Source: Achromobacter kerstersii | GTDB lineage: Bacteria > Pseudomonadota > Gammaproteobacteria > Burkholderiales > Burkholderiaceae_B | DNA length: 64,000 bases | Reading direction: 5' to 3' | Assembly (NCBI RefSeq): GCF_902859595.1 | Contig: NZ_CADIJQ010000008.1 | Location: 62,001-126,000 of the forward strand | Shown: positions 8,878-17,194 of the stretch, one piece after another | Layout: each line of letters opens with the position of its first letter | Numbering within the stretch: position 1 is the stretch's first letter | Notes under the pieces: generated by a model | Told to the model about the DNA's origin: nothing | The model's database searches: none | Seen by the model: the letters and a program-made list of their open reading frames with translations, nothing else | Program-made: the position numbers and the translations under genes

Positions 8878-10197
8878 ATGACCACCACGATCAACGAAAC
8901 CCACGATCCGTCCTTGAAGAGCTGGATCGCCAGCGCCAACACCGGCACGTCAGATTTTCCGGTGCAAAACCTGCCGTATGGCGCGTTCCGCCGCAAGGGC
9001 GCACAAGAGTCGTTCCGCCCGGGCGTGGCGATCGGTGACCAGATTCTGGACCTGGCCGCGCTGGCCGCGAAAGCACCGTTCGAAGGTCTGGCCGCGGAAG
9101 CCTTGGCCGCCTGCTCGGGAGACAGCCTGAACGCGCTGATGGCGTTGGGCCAGCCGCACTGGAGCGCGCTGCGTCTGGCGTTGTCGCGTGCTTTGCGTGA
9201 AGGCGCCGCGTTGCGCGCCACAGTCGAGCCGCTGCTGGTGGCGCAGGCCGACGCGGAGTACACGACGCCCGCGCGCATTGGCGACTACACCGACTTCTAT
9301 ATTTCGGTGCACCACGCCACCGCAATCGGCAAGCAGTTCCGTCCCGATAATCCTTTGCTGCCGAACTACAAGTGGGTGCCGATTGGCTATCACGGCCGTG
9401 CATCGAGCATTGGCGTGGACCAGAAATTCCCGCGCCCGGTTGGCCAGACGCGTCCCGCTGCTGAAGGCGAAACGCCGCAATTCGGCCCGTGCACACGGTT
9501 GGATTACGAACTGGAACTGGGCATTTTTGTGGGTACGGGCAATGAGCAAGGCGAGCGCATCGGTCTGGCCGATGCTGACGCGCATGTGTTCGGGCTTTGC
9601 ATTCTGAACGATTGGTCGGCGCGGGATATTCAGGCGTGGGAATACCAGCCGTTGGGGCCTTTCCTGTCGAAGAATTTTGCGTCGACGATTTCGCCGTGGA
9701 TTGTGACGATGGAAGCGCTGGAGCCGTTCCGTACGCAATGGAATCGTGGCCCGGCCGAACCGCAGCCGATGCCGTATCTGGCGTCCGATGCAAACCGCGC
9801 GAAGGGTGCGTATGACGTGCAGTTGGAGGTGCTGATGACGACGGCGCAATCGCGTGAGGCGAAGCTGCCGCCGGTGTCGCTGTCACGCAGCAATTTCCGG
9901 GATGCTTACTGGAACGTGGCGCAGCTGATTACGCATCACACGGTGAACGGCTGCAATCTGCAACCGGGCGACATGCTGGGAACGGGCACGCTGTCAGGTC
10001 CGCAGCCGTCGGAAGCCGGGTCGTTGCTGGAGTTGAGCAATGGCGGGAAGACGGCGATTGATCTGCCTTGGGGGGAGAAGCGGACGTTCCTGCAGGACGG
10101 GGATCAGGTGATCATGCGGGCGGCTTGCGAGAAGGCGGGGTATCCGAGGGTTGGATTTGGTGAAGCGTCGGGGGTGGTGTTGCCGGCGCGGGGTTGA
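8878..10197 (+). CDS. fahA: Fumarylacetoacetase
   Basis: This enzyme splits fumarylacetoacetate into fumarate and acetoacetate, the last step of tyrosine and homogentisate breakdown. The 439-residue protein starts at ATG 8878. It has the FAH N-terminal SH3-like domain (FPVQNLPYGAFRR) and then the catalytic FAH domain. In that domain DYTDFYISVHHATAIGKQFR carries the Asp metal ligand and catalytic His, and the ELELGIFVG and LNDWSARDIQAWEYQPLGPF segments supply further metal ligands. GTGTLSGP lies near the end. The last 250 bases become unusually rich in G and T on the coding strand and run into a G-rich tail. It is probably cotranscribed with hmgA. Confidence 0.97.
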   Translation: MTTTINETHDPSLKSWIASANTGTSDFPVQNLPYGAFRRKGAQESFRPGVAIGDQILDLAALAAKAPFEGLAAEALAACSGDSLNALMALGQPHWSALRLALSRALREGAALRATVEPLLVAQADAEYTTPARIGDYTDFYISVHHATAIGKQFRPDNPLLPNYKWVPIGYHGRASSIGVDQKFPRPVGQTRPAAEGETPQFGPCTRLDYELELGIFVGTGNEQGERIGLADADAHVFGLCILNDWSARDIQAWEYQPLGPFLSKNFASTISPWIVTMEALEPFRTQWNRGPAEPQPMPYLASDANRAKGAYDVQLEVLMTTAQSREAKLPPVSLSRSNFRDAYWNVAQLITHHTVNGCNLQPGDMLGTGTLSGPQPSEAGSLLELSNGGKTAIDLPWGEKRTFLQDGDQVIMRAACEKAGYPRVGFGEASGVVLPARG

Positions 10198-10212
10198 TGA
10201 TTGCTTGCTCGC

Positions 10213-10267
10213 GGGGGGGTGTTTGCTCGCGGGGTTGAGGGGGGTTATTTGCGGGCGGCTTAGGGGG
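10213..10267 (+). other. G-run cluster with G-quadruplex potential
   Basis: Five G-runs (7, 4, 6, 3 and 5 G) lie within 55 nt on the plus strand, just after the fahA stop codon, with loops of 4-11 nt. The 12-mer TTGCTCGCGGGG occurs twice (10205-10216 and 10223-10234). This could fold as a quadruplex in the fahA message. No function is shown. Confidence 0.4.
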
Positions 10268-10518
10268 ATGTAGGTCGCCCATCGGCGCGATGGCCCTGGC
10301 GGCGTGCGCCCACGATTGCGGTCCGGAGCCTTCGCTCCGGACTTGCCTAGGCGGCCCCCCCCGTTGTCATCTTCGTCACCCGCCGTTGGCGGGTTCCTTC
10401 AGATTCCCTCGGGCGCATCGAGGTTGCACGCCGCCAGGGCCACCGCGCCGACGGGCTGCCGCCGTCTTGGGTCGGTGCGCTGCTAGGGTGTGCCTTAATT
10501 ACGAGTGCTGCGGGGCCC

Positions 10519-10553
10519 GCCGAGTGGCGGCCGCGCGGGCGGCCTTACTCGGC
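10519..10553. repeat. Long hairpin, GCCGAGT ... ACTCGGC
   Basis: The arms GCCGAGT (10519-10525) and ACTCGGC (10547-10553) are perfectly complementary and enclose a second GC-rich stem. There is no T-tract, so it is not a normal intrinsic terminator. The shape is like dispersed intergenic palindromes known in GC-rich genomes. Confidence 0.5.
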
Positions 10554-10647
10554 ATACGCACAGGGGGTCGCTCGCTTGGTGATCGCTTCGCGAATGCGGG
10601 GCGTGGTTTGTTGATGTCCCCTCGCGCGTGTTTTGTGGGGTATAGGG

Positions 10648-10695
10648 TGGCGCGCGGTGGGCACTGCCTTGCGCGTGCCTACCCTTTGCGCGCCA
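10648..10695. repeat. Long hairpin before the sulfatase stop
   Basis: Outer arms TGGCGCGC (10648-10655) and GCGCGCCA (10688-10695) pair perfectly. Inner arms GGTGGGCAC (10656-10664) and GTGCCTACC (10675-10683) pair with one G-U. The stem ends 7 nt from the sulfatase stop codon and may block read-through between the two convergent genes. Confidence 0.5.
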
Positions 10696-10702
10696 TCCCC
10701 CC

Positions 10703-12598
10703 TCAAGGCAACCGGTACTTTTCTTCGCGGTAGACCCAGCTTGCCCACAACGCGTGCGCTAACGCTTCTTCCGTCAGCGTCGGGTCGGCGGGCGTGATCG
10801 GGGCGTACACCTCATCCTTGCCAACCGGGGCAGCCTCGTATTTGAACTCTCTGGGTTCCTTGGCGGGTTCCAGCACCAGCAGCTTGTCGCCTTGCAAATA
10901 CCCGAAGTTGTCTGCGTATTGCATGATCGCGCGGTTGGGGTCGCGTTGGGTCAGGTCGGCGCCCAGCATCGGGTTCACGTTGTCCAGGCCGATCAACGAC
11001 AACAGCGTGGGCGCCATGTCGATCTGGCTGACCAGGCGTTCGTCTTGGCGTGGCGTAATGCCTGCGCCCAGGAACATTGCCGGGATCTGGAAGTGGCGGA
11101 CGGGGACGGGGATGGAACCGTAGACGCGGGAGTCGTGGTCGGCGATGACCAGGAACACCGTGTTGTCCCAGTACGGCGCCTGCTTGGCTTTCTCGAAGAA
11201 CTGGCCCAGCGCCCAGTCCGCGTAGCGCACCGTGTTGTCCACAGTGGCGGGGTCGCCGACCGGTTTGATGCGGCCTTCGGGGTATTCCCACGGCGAGTGG
11301 TTGCTGACCGAGAACGCCAGGGTGAAGACGGGCTTGTCGCCGTCGGCGCGCAGCAGGCGGTCGACCTGGTTGAACATGTCTTCGTCGGAGGCGCCCCATG
11401 ACCCTTCGAACACCGGGTTCACGAATTTGGGGCGGTCGATGACTTCGTCGAAGCCGTTGCCCAGGAAGAAGGCGCGCATGTTGTCGAAGTGGGATTCGCC
11501 GCCGTACACGAAGCGCGAGTGGTAGCCGTGTTTGCCCAGTACCTGCGCCAGCGTGAAGAAGCCGGTTTGCGAGCGGGGGAGTTTGACCACGGCATCGGCG
11601 ACGCTGGGCAGGAAGCCGGCGGTGACGGCTTCGATGCCGCGTACCGAGCGCGTGCCGGTGGCGTAGGCGCGGTGGAACATCCAGCCTTCTTTCGAGAGGC
11701 GGTCGATGTTGGGCGTGAGGTCGCGGCCGCCCAGGCTGCCGACGTATTGTGCGCCCAGGCTTTCCTGCAAGATGATGACCACGTTCAACGGTTTGTCGCG
11801 GCGTACCGTGGCTTTCTGTTCGTGCAGGCTGGGGTAACGCGGGTCCAGCGGCGCGCCGGTCAGGCCGGCTTTCTCGCGGACGATGGCGTTCATCTGGTCG
11901 ACCGGCATCTTCGGATACATGGCGGCGGAGGAGCGTTCATCGCGCATGCGATAGGCTGCATCAAACACGCTGTACAGCGAGTTCAGCGCCAAGGAATTGA
12001 CCATGGCGTCCGAGCTGAAGGCCACCTTGGCCGGGTTGATCGGGCGATGTTCCAGCGTGCCGCGCGCGCCCAGGAACACCAGCGCCAGGATCACGAACGA
12101 TGCAATCGGGCGCTTCCACCATGCCATGAACGGGTCACGCGCACGCGTGGGGAACAGCTTCACGGCCAACCAGGCCGCCACCACCAGCACCACGAACGCG
12201 GCCAGCAGCACGCCCTTGTAGCCCTGCCACAGCATAGAACCCACTTCCTTCGGATTCAGCAGGTAGATGAAGTACAGACGGTTCGGCCGCGTGTCGTATT
12301 CAGCGATGAATTGCGGCGTGGACACTTCCAGCAGCGCATACAGCATCCACCAGATGCGGAACCACCATGCGGTGATGCGGGCCGCCAAAGGACGGTGCCC
12401 GAACCAGGGCGAGAACACCGCCGGCAGCGCAATCACCATCGACAGCAGGCAGACGTCGATACGCAATCCGCCGAACAGCACCGGCCACAGGCCGCCAGCG
12501 GCTTGCACGCGGTCCCACATCCAGAACGACAGCCCCAGACGCGACAGCGTCAGCAGCGCCAGAATGGCAAGGATGAATCGAAGTGTCAGGCGGCGCAT
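10703..12598 (-). CDS. LTA-synthase-family membrane sulfatase / phosphoglycerol transferase-like
   Basis: This 631-residue inner-membrane enzyme has about five N-terminal membrane segments (residues about 1-190) and a periplasmic alkaline-phosphatase-type sulfatase domain. The metal and nucleophile motifs are visible: VVIILQESLGAQYVG near 274 (metal Glu), ATGTRSVRGIEAV with the likely Thr nucleophile near 317, and the late VIADHDSRVYG with Asp-His metal ligands. The family includes LtaS and OpgB/MdoB, which move phosphoglycerol or similar groups onto envelope glycans. In this Gram-negative the target is unknown, and osmoregulated glucan or LPS is a guess. It is a single gene between convergent fahA and a regulator, with no operon partner. 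Confidence 0.88.
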   Translation of the reverse strand: MRRLTLRFILAILALLTLSRLGLSFWMWDRVQAAGGLWPVLFGGLRIDVCLLSMVIALPAVFSPWFGHRPLAARITAWWFRIWWMLYALLEVSTPQFIAEYDTRPNRLYFIYLLNPKEVGSMLWQGYKGVLLAAFVVLVVAAWLAVKLFPTRARDPFMAWWKRPIASFVILALVFLGARGTLEHRPINPAKVAFSSDAMVNSLALNSLYSVFDAAYRMRDERSSAAMYPKMPVDQMNAIVREKAGLTGAPLDPRYPSLHEQKATVRRDKPLNVVIILQESLGAQYVGSLGGRDLTPNIDRLSKEGWMFHRAYATGTRSVRGIEAVTAGFLPSVADAVVKLPRSQTGFFTLAQVLGKHGYHSRFVYGGESHFDNMRAFFLGNGFDEVIDRPKFVNPVFEGSWGASDEDMFNQVDRLLRADGDKPVFTLAFSVSNHSPWEYPEGRIKPVGDPATVDNTVRYADWALGQFFEKAKQAPYWDNTVFLVIADHDSRVYGSIPVPVRHFQIPAMFLGAGITPRQDERLVSQIDMAPTLLSLIGLDNVNPMLGADLTQRDPNRAIMQYADNFGYLQGDKLLVLEPAKEPREFKYEAAPVGKDEVYAPITPADPTLTEEALAHALWASWVYREEKYRLP

Positions 12599-12750
12599 GC
12601 GGCGGCCCTCCCGAGATAGCGAGCGCTCGCCGTTTCAGATGAAAGAATGCCGCGGGGGGTGCCTAGCAAAGCCATGCTGCGTCGATGTCCGGAATGAAAA
12701 CGGGCAAAGATTAACGCGGTTTTGCGCCAACCAGCGGCCGATCGCGTGAC

Positions 12751-12838
12751 GTGAGCGTGACATCGTCGTAACGCCAGCGTGACGTAGGCGTCAGGCCAGC
12801 GTGATGTCGACGTCACGCCAGCGCGATGTCAAACGTTG
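12751..12838. repeat. Four imperfect 22-bp tandem repeats
   Basis: Units begin at 12751, 12773, 12795 and 12817. The middle two share GCCAGCGTGA-GT--G-CGTCA, and the outer two are more divergent. The repeat lies between the sulfatase start and the end of the GntR regulator gene, in a 294-nt gap (12599-12892) where I see no gene. The unit contains the half-palindrome TGACGT/ACGTCA. It may be a protein-binding array or simply slippage. Confidence 0.6.
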
Positions 12839-12846
12839 TACGACAT
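12836..12846. promoter_or_regulatory. FadR/GntR-type operator-like site (downstream copy)
   Basis: TTGTACGACAT fits the FadR-subfamily pattern T-N-GT-N3-AC-N with one terminal mismatch. It shares the 11-mer GTTGTACGACA with the site at 13692. It lies 47 nt beyond the stop of the GntR regulator. Confidence 0.4.
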
Positions 12847-12892
12847 CGTATTTCACAAACAGGGCCGCATCTGACGCGGCCCGTCTGTCGCG

Positions 12893-13621
12893 CTATTGCG
12901 CACGGCGCAAGCGTTCGCGGCTGTTGCTCAAGTGCGTGCGCATGGCGGCGCGGGCGCTCTCGGCGTCTTGCCGCATGATGGCGCTGTAGATGTCTTCGTG
13001 TTCGAGATTCACGCGCGCCAGATAGGCGGCGCGGTCTTCATGCGCGAACTTGGCGGAATTGATGCGCGTGCGCGGAATGATGGCCGAGCCCAGGTGCGAC
13101 ATCAGGTCCGCGAAGTAGCGGTTGTCGGTGGATTGCGCTATCAGCAAATGGAATTGAAAGTCGGGCGTGATGGTGTCGCCACCACTTTCCAACGCGCTGC
13201 GAAACAAGTCCAGCGCGCGGCGCATGTCTTGCAGCTGCGTGTCGCTGCGGCGAATGGCGGCCAGGCCTGCGGCCTCGCTTTCCAGGCAGATACGCAGTTC
13301 CAGCAGCACCAGCACATCGCGCACGGTGGCGATGTCGGCGGGGTCGACGCGAAAGTCGCCACTGCCGTTGGGCTCTAGCGCATAGGTGCCGACACCGTGA
13401 TGCGTTTCAACCAGACCGGACGCTTGCAAGCGCGACAGCGCCTCGCGCACGACGGTGCGGCTGACACCAAACTGACGCATGATTTCGGATTCGGTGGGCA
13501 GCTTGTCGCCCGGGCGGATGTTGCCGCTGCGGATGCGTTCCGAGATGCTTTCCACCAGGCCTTGGGCCAGATTTCGGGGACGACGCTGCGGCAGAACAGA
13601 GGTATCGACTGGAGCGTTCAC
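12893..13621 (-). CDS. GntR-family regulator, FadR/FCD subfamily
   Basis: This is a 242-residue repressor-type regulator. The winged helix-turn-helix is at residues about 17-85 (LPTESEIMRQFGVSRTVVREALSRL is the recognition region). The C-terminal FCD helical domain shows the metal-binding residues of the family, such as Asp in the DFQFHLLIAQSTDN segment with its His, and later His residues in the MRTHLSNSRERL tail. It is divergent from the uronate dehydrogenase gene, with an operator-like site and a promoter between them. By analogy with ExuR/UxuR-type regulators it probably represses the hexuronate genes until a uronate or aldarate binds. The inducer is inferred. Confidence 0.92.
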   Translation of the reverse strand: MNAPVDTSVLPQRRPRNLAQGLVESISERIRSGNIRPGDKLPTESEIMRQFGVSRTVVREALSRLQASGLVETHHGVGTYALEPNGSGDFRVDPADIATVRDVLVLLELRICLESEAAGLAAIRRSDTQLQDMRRALDLFRSALESGGDTITPDFQFHLLIAQSTDNRYFADLMSHLGSAIIPRTRINSAKFAHEDRAAYLARVNLEHEDIYSAIMRQDAESARAAMRTHLSNSRERLRRAQ

Positions 13622-13652
13622 GGGATGTAGTCCGAAATTGATTGCACAAAGC

Positions 13653-13682
13653 TTGACGCTGAAATTTGGGGCTAATTATACT
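13653..13682 (+). promoter_or_regulatory. Sigma-70 promoter for the uronate operon
   Basis: There is a TTGACG -35 box at 13653-13658 and a TATACT -10 box at 13677-13682, with an 18-nt spacer. The predicted start near 13689 lies just before the operator-like site at 13692, a layout that suits repression. Confidence 0.6.
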
Positions 13683-13691
13683 TTGCGCAGG

Positions 13692-13702
13692 TTGTACGAC
13701 AA
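13692..13702. promoter_or_regulatory. FadR/GntR operator-like site at the uronate promoter
   Basis: TTGTACGACAA matches the FadR-type consensus TNGTNNNACNA exactly. It sits a few bases after the predicted transcription start, so bound regulator would block the promoter. The flanking ACGTAC may extend the site. Confidence 0.6.
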
Positions 13703-13796
13703 CGTACCAGATCGCCCCCCCTCTGCACAGGCTTCTGGACGTTCATCCGCATGAGTATCTGCCTGGATATCCGTCTCTTTCACCGAGCGTTGCGAC

Positions 13797-14642
13797 ATGA
13801 ACCAAACCGTCAACACCCCGCCTGCCCAGTTCCGCTGCCATCGTTTGCTATTGACCGGCGCCGCCGGCAACCTGGGCAAGGTGTTGCGTCCCCGTCTGAA
13901 AGCCCACGCAGATCTGCTGCGCGTGTCGGACGTGGCGGACGTCGGCCCCGCCGACCCCGGCGAAGAAACCCTGCCCTGCGATCTGGCCGACGCGGCCGCC
14001 GTGTCCACCTTGGTTGAAGGGGTCGACGCCATTGTGCATCTGGGCGGCGTCTCGGTAGAGCAGCCTTTCGACGTCATCCTGCCCGCGAACATCCAGGGCA
14101 TCTACAACCTGTACGAAGCCGCCCGCCTGCACGGCGTTCGACGCGTGGTGTTCGCCAGCTCGAACCACGTCATCGGCTTCTACGAACAAGGGCAGCAGCT
14201 GAACGCCGACGTCCCCTTGCGGCCCGACGGCTATTACGGCTTGAGCAAAGCCTACGGCGAACACCTGTCGCGCTTCTACTTCGACCGCTATGGCATCGAA
14301 ACCGTGTGCCTGCGCATCGGCTCATCGTTTCCCGAACCCAAAGACCGCCGCATGATGGTCACGTGGCTCAGCTACGACGACCTGACGGAGCTCGTCACCC
14401 GAGCCCTGTTCACCCCCGGCGTTGGCCATCTGATCGTCTACGGCGCATCCGCCAACCGCGACCGCTGGTGGCACGACGACGCTGCGAAAGTACTGGGGTT
14501 CGTCCCCAAAGATTCTTCCGAACGCTTCCGCGCGCAAGTTGAAGCGCAGCCGCCGCTCGCGGCCGATGACCCGGCCGCCCGCTATCAAGGCGGCGCGTTC
14601 GTCAAGGCCGGCCCGTTTCCCTTTCCCCCCGCCTCCAAGTAA
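13797..14642 (+). CDS. udh: Uronate dehydrogenase (NAD-dependent)
   Basis: This 281-residue short-chain dehydrogenase/epimerase-fold protein has the NAD Rossmann motif LLLTGAAGNLGKVLRP at residues about 18-33. Its catalytic YxxxK is in GYYGLSKAYGEHLSRFYF near 143. The FASSNHVIGFY and LRIGSSFPEPKDRRM segments are typical of uronate dehydrogenase. That enzyme oxidises glucuronate or galacturonate to the aldarolactone. The SMP-30 lactonase 8 nt downstream and the TRAP transporter after it make a complete uptake, oxidation and ring-opening set. A plain sugar epimerase is the alternative, but context favours Udh. Confidence 0.85.
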   Translation: MNQTVNTPPAQFRCHRLLLTGAAGNLGKVLRPRLKAHADLLRVSDVADVGPADPGEETLPCDLADAAAVSTLVEGVDAIVHLGGVSVEQPFDVILPANIQGIYNLYEAARLHGVRRVVFASSNHVIGFYEQGQQLNADVPLRPDGYYGLSKAYGEHLSRFYFDRYGIETVCLRIGSSFPEPKDRRMMVTWLSYDDLTELVTRALFTPGVGHLIVYGASANRDRWWHDDAAKVLGFVPKDSSERFRAQVEAQPPLAADDPAARYQGGAFVKAGPFPFPPASK

Positions 14643-14650
14643 ACGCCACC

Positions 14651-15529
14651 ATGTCCACCCTGGCCGAACGTATCGGGGATCTGGTTTGCGGTGTGGGCGA
14701 AAGCCCGGTCTGGCGCGCCACAGAGCAGGCCTACACCTGGACCGACATCCCCGGCAAAACGCTGCACCGGTGGTCGCCCTCCCATGGCACGTTTGAGCAT
14801 TGGGCGCTGCCGCAGATGGCGGGCAGCATCGCGCCGCGCGGCGCGGGCTGGCTGTTGGCGATGGAAGACGGCCTGTACGGCTGCGGTCCGCTGCAAGCGG
14901 GCGCGCCCTGCACTCCTGAACGGATCGCTGCGGTGGCCCACGCGGCCGCCGGTATGCGCTTTAACGATGGGCGTTGCGACCGCCAAGGCCGCTTCCTGGC
15001 TGGCACGATGGTCATGGACATGGGTTTGGCGCAAGCCGCCGGCAAGCTCTACCGCTACGACGCTCACGGCGTGGCGGTGCTGCTGTCTGACCTGATCGTG
15101 CCCAACGGCCTGGCGTTCAGCCCGGACGGCAAGACGATGTACCTGTCAGACTCGCATCCGTCGCGCGCCAGGGTCTGGGCGTTCGACTACGACATCGACA
15201 CCGGCACGCCGCACAGCCGCCGCCCCTTCATCGACGCCCTGCCCGCGGGCCGGCCCGATGGCGCGGCGGTGGACACCGATGGCGGCTACTGGATCTGCGG
15301 CAACGACGCCGGCCGCGTCTACCGCTACACGCCCGAGGGCAAACTCGACCGCACCTATACCGTGCCCGCCGCCAAAGTCGCGATGTGCGCCTTCGGTGGC
15401 GCGGCCATGGACACCCTCTTCATCACATCGATACGCCCCGCGAACGCCGCCCCTGGCGCGCCCGACGGTGGCGTATTCGCCCTGCGCCCCGGCGCGCAGG
15501 GCCTGGAGGAAACCGCAAGCACCGGTTAG
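14651..15529 (+). CDS. SMP-30/gluconolactonase-family lactonase
   Basis: This 292-residue beta-propeller of the SMP-30/regucalcin family has the metal ligands in the usual places: Glu in GVGESPVW near residue 17, Asn in MRFNDGRCD near 100, Asn in VPNGLAFSPDGKTMYLSDSH near 150, and Asp in RPDGAAVD near 201. It follows udh after 8 nt. The expected job is opening the glucaro- or galactaro-lactone made by Udh to the free aldarate. The exact lactone is inferred from context. No aldarate dehydratase follows in this window. Confidence 0.88.
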   Translation: MSTLAERIGDLVCGVGESPVWRATEQAYTWTDIPGKTLHRWSPSHGTFEHWALPQMAGSIAPRGAGWLLAMEDGLYGCGPLQAGAPCTPERIAAVAHAAAGMRFNDGRCDRQGRFLAGTMVMDMGLAQAAGKLYRYDAHGVAVLLSDLIVPNGLAFSPDGKTMYLSDSHPSRARVWAFDYDIDTGTPHSRRPFIDALPAGRPDGAAVDTDGGYWICGNDAGRVYRYTPEGKLDRTYTVPAAKVAMCAFGGAAMDTLFITSIRPANAAPGAPDGGVFALRPGAQGLEETASTG

Positions 15530-15645
15530 CACCCGACCGGAGCGCCCGCATCGTCCCGCGCCCCACGCAAAGTAGGTCTGTACACATAGAGCTTCGAGGC
15601 CGACCCGGCCCTTAACGAAACGCCGTACTCCAACCGGAGGTAGAC

Positions 15646-16623
15646 ATGCTGCGCCCCACCCTGACCCGCGCCATCCTGGCGGCGGCTGCCTTGCTGACGC
15701 TGATTCCCGCCACCCAAGCCGCCGAACTGCGATCCGCCGACATCCATCCCGACGACTATCCCACCGTGCAGGCCGTGCGCCAGTTCGGTGAACTGGTCAA
15801 GCAACGCACCAATGGCCGCATCACCGTCAAGGTGTATGCCGGCGGCGCGTTGGGTAACGAAGACGATTCGATCGAACAGGTGAAGATGGGCGCGCTTGCC
15901 ATGGCGCGCGTGTCCAGCGCCGCCATGCACAACATCTGCCAGACCACGCGCGTGCCGTCGCTGCCGTTCCTGTTCCGCTCGAAAGACCATCTGCACAAAG
16001 TGCTGGACAGCGAAATCGGCGACCAGATCCTGCGCTCGTGCGAAGCCGCGGGCTTTGTCGGGCTGGCCTGGTACGACAGCGGTTCGCGGTCGATGTACAC
16101 GCGCAACAAGCCGATCAAGACGCTGGCCGACGCCAAGGGCTTGAAGATTCGTGTGCAGCAATCGGACCTGTCTGTGGCCATGGTGGAAGCAATGGGCGGC
16201 AACGCCACGCCGATGCCGATGGGCGAGGTCTATACGTCGCTGAAGACCGGGCTCGTGGATGCCGCGGAAAACAATTTCCCCAGCTACGAAAGCGCGCATC
16301 ACTACGAGGTCGCCAAGTTCTACTCGATGACCGAACACACGATGACGCCGGAAATTTTGATCTATTCCAAGCGGCAGTGGGACAAGCTCACGCCCGAAGA
16401 CCAGAAGATTCTGCGTGAGGCCGCGCGCGAATCGGTGCCCTATATGCGCAAGCTGTGGGACGAGCGCGAGCAGAAATCCCGCGCGGTGGTCGAAAAGGCC
16501 GGGTCGCAGATCGTGGAGGTGGACAAGGCGTCGTTCCAGGGTGCGATGAAGCCGGTGTACGACCGCTTCGTCACCACGCCCGAGATGAAAGACCTGGTCG
16601 CAAAGATCCAGGCCGTCCAGTGA
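15646..16623 (+). CDS. TRAP transporter substrate-binding protein (DctP family)
   Basis: This 325-residue periplasmic solute receptor has an N-terminal signal peptide ending near ATQAAE. The DctP fold is seen in FGELVKQRTNGRITVKVYAGG, in the ligand-site Arg within KGLKIRVQQSDLSVAMVEAMGG, and in PMPMGEVYTSLKTGLVDAAENN. The conserved Arg in KIRV binds the ligand carboxylate, which fits an acid sugar. It starts 116 nt after the lactonase and 7 nt before the DctQ gene. Glucuronate or galacturonate as ligand is inferred from udh. Confidence 0.92.
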   Translation: MLRPTLTRAILAAAALLTLIPATQAAELRSADIHPDDYPTVQAVRQFGELVKQRTNGRITVKVYAGGALGNEDDSIEQVKMGALAMARVSSAAMHNICQTTRVPSLPFLFRSKDHLHKVLDSEIGDQILRSCEAAGFVGLAWYDSGSRSMYTRNKPIKTLADAKGLKIRVQQSDLSVAMVEAMGGNATPMPMGEVYTSLKTGLVDAAENNFPSYESAHHYEVAKFYSMTEHTMTPEILIYSKRQWDKLTPEDQKILREAARESVPYMRKLWDEREQKSRAVVEKAGSQIVEVDKASFQGAMKPVYDRFVTTPEMKDLVAKIQAVQ

Positions 16624-16630
16624 GGACATC

Positions 16631-17194
16631 ATGTTGGCCACTCCTACGAATGAACCTGAGATGACCGGGGGAGGCGGGGCGCAAGCCCTTGCCGCTCCGC
16701 TGGACGCCTACACGCGCGCCTGCGCGTGGATTGCCCGGGCCTGCATGTGGACCAGCGTGTTCGGGCTCGTCTGCCTGATCATCGCCGTCAGCCTGCAAAT
16801 CTTTGGCCGCCACGTGCTCAACAGCACGCCCACCTGGGCCGAAAGCCTGGCGCTGCTGCTGGTGCTGTACGTCACCATGCTGGGCGCGGCGGTTGGCGTG
16901 CGCGATGCAGGCCATATCGGCTTTGAATCGCTGCTGGACGCCTTGCCCCCCGTTGGCCAGCGGCGCCTGCGGATCTTCATCCATCTGCTGGTGCTGCTGT
17001 TTGGCGTGCTGATGGCCTGGAACTGCGGGATGCTGGCGGAATCCGTGTCTGCCTACAAGATCCCCAACCTGGGCATTTCCAACGCCTGGAAATACATCCC
17101 CGCGACGCTGTCTGGCGCCCTGATCGCGCTCTTTTCCGTTGAGCACATCATCGCCATCCTGCGCAACCATAAGGTGGTACCGGCATGGCGCTGA
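16631..17194 (+). CDS. TRAP transporter small membrane subunit (DctQ family)
   Basis: This 187-residue protein has four membrane segments at residues about 38-58, 75-95, 115-135 and 155-178. The typical DctQ pattern is visible (WAESLALLLVLYVTMLGAAVGVRDAGHIG). It pairs with the large DctM subunit in the inner membrane. Its end overlaps the DctM start by 10 nt, so the two are translationally linked. An internal Met at about residue 11 is another possible start. Confidence 0.92.
   Translation: MLATPTNEPEMTGGGGAQALAAPLDAYTRACAWIARACMWTSVFGLVCLIIAVSLQIFGRHVLNSTPTWAESLALLLVLYVTMLGAAVGVRDAGHIGFESLLDALPPVGQRRLRIFIHLLVLLFGVLMAWNCGMLAESVSAYKIPNLGISNAWKYIPATLSGALIALFSVEHIIAILRNHKVVPAWR

Larger units (their letters stand above)
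10198..10702. other. Gene-free, structured G-rich intergenic region
   Basis: This stretch of 505 nt lies between the convergent fahA and sulfatase genes. I find no convincing gene in it. It holds four stable inverted repeats: 10321-10342 (9-bp stem, loop CTTC), 10378-10394 (7-bp stem, loop GTT), 10519-10553 (7-bp outer stem plus a GC inner stem) and 10648-10695 (8-bp plus 9-bp stems). It also has a G-run cluster at 10213-10267. No T-tract follows any stem on the plus strand. It may be a structured RNA, an array of REP-like intergenic repeats or a two-sided transcription block. Confidence 0.6.

Noticed and set aside
10290..10733. A 147-codon plus-strand frame in the structured intergenic region
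   Set aside because: It is very rich in Arg, Ala and Gly, passes through all four hairpins and overlaps the sulfatase end; no ribosome site.
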